Source: Erythrobacter sp. (GTDB lineage Bacteria > Pseudomonadota > Alphaproteobacteria > Sphingomonadales > Sphingomonadaceae). From it: a stretch of DNA of 7,281 bases. Positions 1-5,665 of the stretch are shown here, piece by piece. Within the stretch, counting starts at the first letter, position 1, and every line of letters starts with the position of its first letter. The notes below the pieces were generated by a model that saw nothing but the letters and a program-made list of their open reading frames with translations, did no database searches and was not told where the DNA came from. The stretch is taken from contig JABSPI010000090.1 in the NCBI GenBank assembly GCA_013214365.1, forward strand, positions 1-7,281, given 5' to 3'. Made by a program: the position numbers and the translations under genes.

Positions 1-2
1 AA

Positions 3-86
3 TGGTTTGGCGATGGATATGCGGTTCCGGGCGAGCCGGTGGACCCCGAAACCATCGCCTCGCGCGACTGGGACAGGCAAGAATAA
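3..86 (+). CDS. C-terminal end of an unrecognised protein (partial)
   Basis: Frame 3 is open from the window edge to a TAA at 84-86 and would encode 27 residues ending in SRDWDRQE. The residue mix (Gly, Pro, acidic, two Trp) and mostly G/C third positions look like real coding sequence. The next gene-like element is the tRNA 116 bases later, so a gene ending here fits the layout. The fragment is too short to recognise a family and no motif is visible. The frame-1 and frame-2 readings of the same bases run on through the tRNA region and are less credible. A minus-strand gene cannot be excluded, because the antisense frames are also open over this short span. Confidence 0.4.
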   Translation, partial: WFGDGYAVPGEPVDPETIASRDWDRQE

Positions 87-90
87 GCAC

Positions 91-112
91 AAAGCGCAAG
101 AAACACCGCTTT
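91..112 (+). terminator. Weak candidate hairpin after the upstream gene
   Basis: AAAGCG (91-96) and CGCTTT (107-112) form a 6-bp stem with a 10-base loop, 5 bases after the TAA of the upstream fragment. It is followed by the pyrimidine-rich TCCCTCTT. The stem is short and A/T-rich at its base, so this is at best a weak intrinsic terminator for the upstream gene. Confidence 0.22.
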
Positions 113-118
113 TCCCTC

Positions 119-147
119 TTGCCAAGCGGAGCAGGCTTCGCCATAGC
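119..147 (+). promoter_or_regulatory. Tentative promoter for tRNA-Phe and purC
   Basis: TTGCCA (119-124) and CATAGC (142-147) are separated by 17 bases and followed by a G/C-rich discriminator. The -35 is reasonable, but the -10 matches the TATAAT consensus at only three positions. Initiation would fall near 154, giving a roughly 50-base 5' leader before the tRNA. I offer it only because some promoter must lie between 87 and 202 if the tRNA is not read from the upstream gene. Confidence 0.25.
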
Positions 148-202
148 GCCCGCTCATTTGCTCGCCGGGACAGCGTTTTGCCATCCCGCCGCCGCAGCGA
201 AT

Positions 203-277
203 GCCCGGGTAGCTCAGGGGTAGAGCAGCGGATTGAAAATCCGCGTGTCGGTGGTTCGATTCCGCCCCCGGGCACCA
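203..277 (+). tRNA. tRNA-Phe (anticodon GAA)
   Basis: The full cloverleaf can be traced by eye. The acceptor arms GCCCGGG (203-209) and CCCGGGC (267-273) pair perfectly. The D stem is GCTC/GAGC (212-215 with 223-226). The anticodon stem is GCGGA/TCCGC (228-232 with 240-244), with loop TTGAAAA and anticodon GAA at 235-237. The variable loop has 5 bases (245-249), and the T stem GGTGG/CCGCC carries the loop TTCGATT. The discriminator is A274 and the CCA end is encoded (275-277). The product decodes UUC and UUU. It lies 26 bases before the purC start with no terminator between, so it is likely the first element of a shared transcript that needs 3' processing to release the tRNA. Confidence 0.97.
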
Positions 278-303
278 TTCGCAGCCAGAAGGGAATTACA
301 CGC

Positions 304-1104
304 ATGTCCCGCCGCTCCAAATTGTATGAAGGCAAGGCCAAGGTCCTGTATGAAGGCCCAGAGCCGGGAACTTTGATTCAATATTTCAAAGACGATGCCA
401 CCGCGTTCAACGCGGAGAAAAAGGGCACGATCAATGGCAAAGGCGTGATCAATAATCGCATCAGCGAACACGTCTTCACCCGGTTGTCGCATATCGGCAT
501 CCCAACCCACTTCATCCGCCGCCTCAACATGCGCGAGCAATTGATCAGGCAGGTCGAGATCATTCCGATCGAAGTGGTGCTGCGCAATGTGGCGGCCGGA
601 TCGATCTGCAAACGGCTGGGCCTTGAAGAGGGCGAGCCGCTGCCGCACACGCTGATTGAATATTATTACAAGGATGACGCGCTGGGCGATCCGCTGATCG
701 CGGAAGAGCATATTGCCTGCTTCAATTGGGCCAGCCCCGAGGAAATGCATGACATTTCTTCGATGGCGATCCGAATCAACGATTTCCTTTGTGGAATGTT
801 CGCCGCGATCGATATCCGGCTGGTGGATTTCAAGCTTGAATTCGGCCGGCTTTTTGACGGCGATTTCAGCCGTGTGATCCTCGCTGACGAAATCAGCCCG
901 GATGGCTGCCGGTTGTGGGACATGGTCAGCGGCGAGAAGCTCGACAAAGACCGTTTCCGCCGCGATCTGGGCGGTGAGGAAGAGGCCTATCGCGAAGTGG
1001 CCCGCCGGCTCGGTCTGCTGCAAGCAGAGGATAGCGGCCCTGGCGAAGTGCTCGATCTGTCGAGCCACCGTTCACGCTTGCGCGGCACCCCGCCCAAAAA
1101 ATAA
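304..1104 (+). CDS. purC: SAICAR synthase (phosphoribosylaminoimidazole-succinocarboxamide synthase)
   Basis: This cytoplasmic enzyme joins aspartate to CAIR using ATP to make SAICAR in de novo purine synthesis. The 266-residue product carries the expected family motifs: the N-terminal [11 protein letters not shown] nucleotide-binding strand, KGTINGKG (residues 40-47), [11 protein letters not shown] (90-100), the signature [10 protein letters not shown] (172-181) and [14 protein letters not shown] (193-206). It is about 30 residues longer than the short enterobacterial enzyme, mainly through a basic C-terminal tail ending in GTPPKK that lacks catalytic motifs. I chose ATG 304 because AGAAGGGA (287-294) sits 9 bases before it and the KLYEGK motif begins at residue 6. 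The frame stays open upstream to base 7, but that extension would cross the tRNA. The gene is probably cotranscribed with tRNA-Phe. Confidence 0.96.
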   Translation: MSRRSKLYEGKAKVLYEGPEPGTLIQYFKDDATAFNAEKKGTINGKGVINNRISEHVFTRLSHIGIPTHFIRRLNMREQLIRQVEIIPIEVVLRNVAAGSICKRLGLEEGEPLPHTLIEYYYKDDALGDPLIAEEHIACFNWASPEEMHDISSMAIRINDFLCGMFAAIDIRLVDFKLEFGRLFDGDFSRVILADEISPDGCRLWDMVSGEKLDKDRFRRDLGGEEEAYREVARRLGLLQAEDSGPGEVLDLSSHRSRLRGTPPKK

Positions 1105-1108
1105 GGCC

Positions 1109-1136
1109 ATACCATGTGGGCGCGTTTGCCCGGTAT
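1109..1136 (+). other. Bulged inverted repeat just after purC
   Basis: ATACC (1109-1113) pairs with GGTAT (1132-1136), and GGGC (1118-1121) pairs with GCCC (1128-1131), with a 4-base bulge (1114-1117) and loop GCGTTT. It begins 4 bases after the purC stop. There is no following T-run, so it is not a typical intrinsic terminator; it could protect or define the 3' end of the purC mRNA. This is inferred from base pairing only. Confidence 0.3.
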
Positions 1137-1214
1137 AGGTCCGCCAACTCAATCGAGGTGTTGCCACCGCTTTTAGACGAGGGCCGTTTTTCGACGAGGG
1201 CAGCCCACCTGTGA

Positions 1215-1242
1215 GCGGCGCCGCACGCGCTTTATGCGCCGC
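1215..1242. repeat. GC-rich inverted repeat
   Basis: GCGGCGC at 1215-1221 is the exact reverse complement of GCGCCGC at 1236-1242, separated by 14 bases. There is no T-tract on either side. It could be a weak transcription barrier after purC or a protein-binding site; the sequence alone does not decide. Confidence 0.35.
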
Positions 1243-1404
1243 GAAGTTCCCCTTGGTCCCGCTCAGCGATCCAATCTTCTGCACAATCAGAAATATTATG
1301 CGCGGCGAGCATTAGAACTCTTATGCAAGAAGAGCCTGACAATTGCGAATTTATGACTAAGCTCGCTTTCTTCCAAATAGAGGATTGAGAGGCTTTCCCC
1401 CGCA

Positions 1405-4350
1405 ATGAAAATAACGAGCCGTACTCTTGCCGCCGGCCTTTTATTGGCCATGCCGAACACAGCGTTGATTGGAGCGCTTGCGGCGAATACTCCGGTTCTG
1501 GAAGCCGATCCCGCGCCGCAAAGCGCACCGGCCAATTCCGAGGCCGCCGCCGCGCAAGACAATGCGCCCGATTGGTTCTTTGAACAAAGCGACGTGCCGG
1601 TCGATACCGGCTTTGTGTTCGGCAAGCTCGATAATGGCATGCGCTATATCTTGCGCGAAAACGGCACGCCGGAGGGCACCGCAGTGGTGCGCATGCGGAT
1701 CGATTCGGGATCGCTGGAGGAAACCGACAGCGAACGCGGGCTTGCCCATTATCTTGAACATATGGCGTTCAATGGATCCAAGGGGATACCAGAGGGCGAG
1801 ATGATTGCCTTGCTCGAACGCGAAGGCTTGGCCTTTGGCGCGGACACCAATGCCTCGACCGGGCTTGAGGCGGTGACCTACATGCTCAACCTGCCGCGCA
1901 ATGATGAGGATTTGCTCGACACCGCATTGATGCTGATGCGCGAAACCGCGAGCGAGTTGACCATCAGCGAGGACGCGGTGGAGCGGGAGCGGGGCGTGAT
2001 CCTCGCCGAACGCCGCGACCGGCGCAATTATTCGCAACGCGCACAGGAAGATTCGTTTGCCTTCACCGCGCCCGGTGCCCGCTTCATCGAGCGTTTGCCG
2101 ATCGGCACTCTGGACGTGATCGAAAACGCCACCGCCGCCCAAATGCGGGCGCTCTACGAGCGGACTTACACCCCATCCAACACCGTTCTGGTGATCATTG
2201 GCGACTATCCGGTCGAAGTGATGGAGGCCGCTTTACGCGCGCGCTTTTCCGACTGGAGCGGCGGCCCTGTGCCAACCAAACCTGTCTCCGGCCCGGTTGA
2301 TGTAACACGCGGTGGAGAGACCGATATTTACACCGATCCCGCCTTGTCAGAAAGCGTCGTGATCAGCGCTCTGGGACCTTGGATTGATGAACCCGACACG
2401 CTTGCCAACCGCAAGGCATCGCTGCTGCGCCGGATCGGTTATGGCATAATCCAGCGGCGTATGGCGCGGCTGGCGCGCGAAGAAGATGCCCCGTTCCGCG
2501 GCGCCGGCTTCGGCAGCGGCGACCTGTTCGAAGATGCACGCTCCACCTCACTCAGCATTGCCAGCGAAGATGGCCAGTGGCGCAAAGGCGTGCTGGCCGC
2601 TGTGCGCGAGGTCAATCAGGCGCTGACCTATGGCTTCAGCGAAGCAGAATTGGCCGAACAGATGGCCAATTTGCGCACATCCATCGAAAACCGCGTGGCG
2701 GGCGCAGGCACACGTTCAAACCGCGCCTTTGCCGGTTCGGCCCTCAGCCTTGTGGCCAATGACATCGTCCCGACCACGCCGGAATTCCAGCTGGAATTCT
2801 TGAATTCGATCGAAGCCGATATCACCACCGAAGCGGTGCACGAGGCGCTGCGCGAAAGCGTGCTGGCATTCGATAATCCGCTGATCCGGTTTCAGGGGCG
2901 CACCGCCCCTGAAGGAGGCGAGACGGCTCTGCGAAATGCGTTTAGCGAGGGTATGGCATTGGCCATCGCGCCGCCCGCTGACACGGGAATTATCGAGTTT
3001 GCCTATACCGATTTTGGCACACCCGGCACGATCGTATCTGACACAAGCGATAGCCGCCTTGGCTTTCGCTACATCACTTTTGACAATGGCGTGCGTTTAA
3101 CGCTGAAGAAAACCGATATCCGCGAAGATCGCATCAGTTTTGAGGCATCGTTAGATGGCGGAGGCTTGATGAACACGCGCTCGGACCCTTTGCGCACCTC
3201 TTTGATCAGCTCGCTTACACTGGGCGGACTTGGCGCACACAGCGCGGATGAATTGCAGACCGTTCTGGCCGGGCGCAGTGTCGGCGTGCGGGTATCGAAC
3301 CAGACCGATGCCTTTACCTTTTCCGGCATCACCACGCCGCGCGATCTGGAATTGCAGATGCAGGTTCTGGCTGCGACCCTGACTGATCCTGGATATCGCA
3401 GCGAGGGTGTCGAACGCTTCCGCCGCTCCATCGACAATTATTTTCAAACGCTACAAGCGACCCCTGCCCGCGCATATTCAACCGCCGCGGGGGCGATCCT
3501 TTCGGACAATGACCCCCGCTTTAGCCTGCAATCGCGCGAGGCGTATTTTGCGCTCGACTTTGTCAAGTTAGAGGCGGTCATTGGCGACCGGATGGCCAAT
3601 GGTGCGATCGAGGTCGCTCTCGTCGGTGACCTCGATCAAGATGCCGCGATCGCGGCAGTGGCGGCAACATTGGGAGCTTTGCCGACGCGCGAGAGCGAAT
3701 TTGTCGACCGCGAAGATGCCCGCAAGCGCAGCTTCACCGCCGATCGCACAGAGCATATTGTGCACCATGAGGGCGAGCCCGATCAGGCACAGGTGCGCAT
3801 GGTTTGGCCCACGACAGATGACAGCGACCTAACCGAAGCGATGCAGGTTTCACTGTTATCGCGGGTGGTTCAGATCGAATTGACTGACCGTCTGCGCGAA
3901 GAGTTGGGGCAGACCTACTCGCCGCGGGCCTCGTCGGGGATGAGCCGATATTATGATGATTACGGCACGCTCAGCATTCTGGCATCGATTGATGTCACTC
4001 AAGTCGAGCCAACCCGCGCAGCCATCATATCCCTGGTCGAGGATTTGCGCGCAGCCCCGGTCGATGCCGATGTGATTGAACGGGCGCGCGAACCCTTGTT
4101 GGAAAGTTATGACAATGCGCTCAAATCGCTGGGCGGTTGGATGAACCTTGCTGACCGCGCGCAGAGCCAGAATGACCGGCTCGACCGATGGTTCGAAGGG
4201 CCCGAAGTGCTCAAGGGCATCACGGGTGAACAATTGCAGCAAATAGCGCTTAAATACCTCGCACCAGACGATGCCGTCGTCTTTGTGGTGACCCCCGGTG
4301 AGCAGGCCGCAGCTCAAACTGCTGAGGCCGATGAGGATTTGGCGGAGTGA
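1405..4350 (+). CDS. Exported M16 family zinc metallopeptidase (insulinase/pitrilysin-like), two-half single chain
   Basis: The 981-residue product is predicted to be a secreted or periplasmic peptidase. An N-terminal signal peptide (MKITSR, then a hydrophobic stretch) ends near ALA at residues 24-26, with no lipobox cysteine. The first M16 half (about residues 65-215) has the inverted zinc motif HYLEH at 115-119: His115 and His119 as ligands and Glu118 as catalytic base. Glu202 in GVILAE, seven residues after Glu195, is the expected third ligand. An M16_C-type domain follows (about 220-410). After a linker near DFGTPG (537-542) comes a second M16-like half without HxxEH, the usual inactive partner. 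RLREELGQTYSP (829-840), with Arg831 and Tyr838, matches the conserved substrate-binding R...Y pair. The tail is acidic. ATG 1405 is chosen because it gives the signal peptide; the ribosome site is poor (GAGAGG at 1388-1393). The natural substrate cannot be told, and the gene sits alone between pur genes. Confidence 0.93.
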   Translation: MKITSRTLAAGLLLAMPNTALIGALAANTPVLEADPAPQSAPANSEAAAAQDNAPDWFFEQSDVPVDTGFVFGKLDNGMRYILRENGTPEGTAVVRMRIDSGSLEETDSERGLAHYLEHMAFNGSKGIPEGEMIALLEREGLAFGADTNASTGLEAVTYMLNLPRNDEDLLDTALMLMRETASELTISEDAVERERGVILAERRDRRNYSQRAQEDSFAFTAPGARFIERLPIGTLDVIENATAAQMRALYERTYTPSNTVLVIIGDYPVEVMEAALRARFSDWSGGPVPTKPVSGPVDVTRGGETDIYTDPALSESVVISALGPWIDEPDTLANRKASLLRRIGYGIIQRRMARLAREEDAPFRGAGFGSGDLFEDARSTSLSIASEDGQWRKGVLAAVREVNQALTYGFSEAELAEQMANLRTSIENRVAGAGTRSNRAFAGSALSLVANDIVPTTPEFQLEFLNSIEADITTEAVHEALRESVLAFDNPLIRFQGRTAPEGGETALRNAFSEGMALAIAPPADTGIIEFAYTDFGTPGTIVSDTSDSRLGFRYITFDNGVRLTLKKTDIREDRISFEASLDGGGLMNTRSDPLRTSLISSLTLGGLGAHSADELQTVLAGRSVGVRVSNQTDAFTFSGITTPRDLELQMQVLAATLTDPGYRSEGVERFRRSIDNYFQTLQATPARAYSTAAGAILSDNDPRFSLQSREAYFALDFVKLEAVIGDRMANGAIEVALVGDLDQDAAIAAVAATLGALPTRESEFVDREDARKRSFTADRTEHIVHHEGEPDQAQVRMVWPTTDDSDLTEAMQVSLLSRVVQIELTDRLREELGQTYSPRASSGMSRYYDDYGTLSILASIDVTQVEPTRAAIISLVEDLRAAPVDADVIERAREPLLESYDNALKSLGGWMNLADRAQSQNDRLDRWFEGPEVLKGITGEQLQQIALKYLAPDDAVVFVVTPGEQAAAQTAEADEDLAE
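2782..2799. repeat. 18-bp perfect palindrome inside the peptidase gene
   Basis: GAATTCCAG followed directly by CTGGAATTC is self-complementary, and a third GAATTC follows at 2802-2807, giving three in 26 bases. It encodes the EFQLEFLNS stretch, so the pattern may simply follow from the repeated Glu-Phe and Asn-Ser codons. Confidence 0.6.
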
Positions 4351-4352
4351 CC

Positions 4353-4429
4353 ACCTGACCAAGACGAAAAAAACTGAAATAAAAAAGAGCCGGCAGGTCG
4401 CCTCCCACCGGCTCTTCGTTTGGTCAGGT
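4353..4429. terminator. Nested inverted repeat, probable bidirectional intrinsic terminator
   Basis: The inner stem AAGAGCCGG (4385-4393) pairs perfectly with CCGGCTCTT (4408-4416) around a 14-base loop. On the plus strand it is followed by CGTTT, a modest U-tract, and starts 35 bases after the peptidase stop. On the minus strand the same stem is followed by six T, then ATTTCAG, then seven T, which is a textbook terminator. An outer pair, ACCTGACCAA (4353-4362) with TTGGTCAGGT (4420-4429), is also perfect, and ACG (4364-4366) pairs with CGT (4417-4419) past one unpaired G. The A-rich segment 4367-4384 would bulge out. The element should end peptidase transcripts and insulate purS. Confidence 0.85.
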
Positions 4430-4561
4430 TCAACCAGATAGGCACCGGCTGTCCCCCTAACACACAGGCTTAGTAATTGATTCTATGAGCTTGGCCAACT
4501 CATCAGGACCGCTTATCTGTGGTTTTTAACCAACTGACATGCTCCTCCTGCACCGCTTGGA

Positions 4562-4604
4562 AAGTGCGATGTGCGGGTGATTGTCGTATCAAGTGCGATT
4601 GCAC
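4562..4604. repeat. Direct repeat and overlapping palindrome at the purS promoter
   Basis: AAGTGCGAT occurs at 4562-4570 and again at 4591-4599, 29 bases apart. The second copy runs into GTGC-GATT-GCAC (4593-4604), an inverted repeat that covers the candidate -35 box. This arrangement would suit a repressor or activator site for purS-purQ, but the match to any known operator is not established. Confidence 0.35.
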
Positions 4605-4626
4605 CTTGCGACCCAGCCGCTATAGG
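4599..4626 (+). promoter_or_regulatory. Candidate sigma-70-type promoter for purS-purQ
   Basis: TTGCAC (4599-4604) and TATAGG (4621-4626) are 16 bases apart. Initiation would be near 4633, leaving a leader of about 43 bases that includes the purS ribosome site AAAGGA (4662-4667). The position downstream of a strong terminator and upstream of a purine operon supports it. Confidence 0.45.
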
Positions 4627-4675
4627 CTGCGCGCAGACCCACGCTTGACCAGACCATTCCTAAAGGACCCCGGCC

Positions 4676-4927
4676 ATGAAAGTTCGCATTCTCGTCCGCC
4701 TCAAACCCGGCGTGCTCGACCCGCAAGGTCGCGCAGTGCACCACTCGCTCGACAGCCTCGGCTTTGAAGGGGTTGAGGATGTTCGCATCGGGCGGATGAT
4801 CGAAATGGATGTGGCCGATGGGACCAGCGATGAAACGCTCACCAAGATGTGTGAGAAATTGCTGGCCAATATGGTGATCGAAGATTTTGCGATTGAAAAG
4901 CTCGACGGTGCAAAGGAGCCCGCTTGA
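4676..4927 (+). CDS. purS: FGAM synthetase subunit PurS
   Basis: PurS is the small bridging subunit of the three-part phosphoribosylformylglycinamidine synthase. In this complex type a PurS dimer joins PurL to PurQ and helps pass ammonia from the glutaminase to the synthetase. The 83-residue length is typical. The N-terminal [20 protein letters not shown] and the following [17 protein letters not shown] match the family pattern of a beta strand, the [10 protein letters not shown] turn and a helix. ATG 4676 follows AAAGGA with 8 bases of spacing. The stop TGA shares its last base with the ATG of purQ, so translation is probably coupled. A separate PurS implies that the organism uses a small-type PurL, which is not encoded in this window. 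Confidence 0.95.
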   Translation: MKVRILVRLKPGVLDPQGRAVHHSLDSLGFEGVEDVRIGRMIEMDVADGTSDETLTKMCEKLLANMVIEDFAIEKLDGAKEPA

Positions 4928-5631
4928 TGGCTGCGGCGTCTAACAGCTTTCAAGCCGCGGTGATCACTTTCCCGGGGTCCAATTGCGATCGCGACATGGC
5001 GGTGGCCATCGAAGCGGTAACCGGCCAGCCCGCCATTCGCGTGTGGCATGGCGATGCGGATCTGCCTGCTGGATTGGATTTTATCGCCCTGCCCGGAGGA
5101 TTTTCCTACGGCGACTATCTGCGCTCAGGGGCGATGGCGGCAAAAAGCCCGATCCTGCGCGCTGTCGTCGCTGCGGCTGAACGCGGGGTGCCGGTTCTGG
5201 GTGTGTGCAACGGATTTCAGGTTCTCACCGAAAGCGGGTTGTTGCCAGGGGCGCTGATGCGCAATGCCGGACAACGCTTTGTGTGCAAGACCGTGGAATT
5301 GAACGTCGACAACACCAGTTCAATCTTCACCAGTGCGTTCAACAAGGATGAGCGTTTGCGCATTCCAGTGGCGCATCATGACGGCAATTATTTTGCTGAC
5401 GAGGCGACGCTCGACCAATTGGAGGCTGAGGAGCGGATTGCCTTTCGCTACACCGCCAATCCCAATGGTTCGCGCCGCGACATCGCCGGTGTGTTGAGCG
5501 CCAATGGCCGGGTGCTGGGCATGATGCCGCACCCTGAACGCGCTATGGAGCCGGCCGCTCACGCTGCGCTTGGCGGGGCCGATGGCCGCGGCTTGTTTGA
5601 AAATGTCTTCAACAGCCTGATCGCAGCCTAA
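4927..5631 (+). CDS. purQ: FGAM synthetase glutaminase subunit PurQ
   Basis: PurQ is the class I glutamine amidotransferase subunit that releases ammonia from glutamine for conversion of FGAR to FGAM. In the 234-residue product, FPGSNCDRD (15-23) and [15 protein letters not shown] are family signatures. The nucleophile is Cys94 in GVCNGFQ, and His202 and Glu204 in MPHPERA complete the triad, so it looks active. I chose ATG 4927, overlapping the purS TGA as TGATG, with AAAGGAG (4912-4918) 8 bases before it; the in-frame TTG at 4924 is possible but less likely. The gene ends 34 bases from the convergent GGDEF-EAL gene with no clear terminator between. purL does not follow it. Confidence 0.96.
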   Translation: MAAASNSFQAAVITFPGSNCDRDMAVAIEAVTGQPAIRVWHGDADLPAGLDFIALPGGFSYGDYLRSGAMAAKSPILRAVVAAAERGVPVLGVCNGFQVLTESGLLPGALMRNAGQRFVCKTVELNVDNTSSIFTSAFNKDERLRIPVAHHDGNYFADEATLDQLEAEERIAFRYTANPNGSRRDIAGVLSANGRVLGMMPHPERAMEPAAHAALGGADGRGLFENVFNSLIAA

Positions 5632-5665
5632 TCCGCTATATCTTGGCGCTTGGCCCAGAAAGGGA

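Larger units (their letters stand above)
1105..1404. other. 300-base non-coding region between purC and the M16 peptidase gene
   Basis: I see no convincing gene here. Besides the bulged hairpin at its left end, it holds a 9-base direct repeat GACGAGGGC (1176-1184 and 1193-1201) and a 7-bp inverted repeat GCGGCGC/GCGCCGC (1215-1221 with 1236-1242, 14-base loop). The right half (about 1270-1390) is clearly more A/T-rich, as expected for a promoter region. It includes a TATTAT (1294-1299) that could be a -10 box, but no good -35 lies at the right distance. The peptidase promoter is probably in this right half, but I cannot place it. Confidence 0.5.
4430..4675. other. Non-coding region between the terminator and purS
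   Basis: I see no open reading frame worth calling. The left part (4430-4540) contains a short hairpin ATGAG/CTCAT (4485-4489 with 4499-4503) around the palindrome TTGGCCAA, and TGGTT/AACCA (4520-4524 with 4528-4532) around TTT. CTCCTCC lies at 4542-4548 and resembles the 3' end of 16S rRNA. The right part holds the candidate purS promoter and repeats. On the minus strand TAGAAT (4485-4480) could act as a -10 box for a short RNA ending at the terminator. Confidence 0.5.

Noticed and set aside
7..303. In-frame upstream extension of purC from an ATG at 7
   Set aside because: It would translate straight through the tRNA-Phe gene, and a good ribosome site plus the family N-terminus place the start at 304.
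214..1068. 284-codon antisense frame over the tRNA and purC
   Set aside because: It overlaps the tRNA gene and a clear purC; the protein has no recognisable pattern.
1114..1176. 20-codon ORF (MWARLPGIGPP...) just after purC, preceded by AAGG
   Set aside because: It is very short, overlaps a hairpin, has no recognisable features and fits chance expectation; a leader-peptide role cannot be supported.
1441..2142. 233-codon antisense frame inside the peptidase gene
   Set aside because: It is a shadow of a G/C-rich coding strand; the plus-strand frame has clear M16 motifs and no ribosome site or domain is visible on the minus strand.
3856..4362. 168-codon antisense frame at the 3' end of the peptidase gene
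   Set aside because: It starts inside the terminator element and lies wholly opposite conserved M16 sequence, so it was not called even though it is on the strand that has few genes.
4430..4675. Riboswitch upstream of purS
   Set aside because: The leader after the candidate promoter is only about 43 bases, and I see no purine, PRPP or ppGpp aptamer-like pattern in the wider region.
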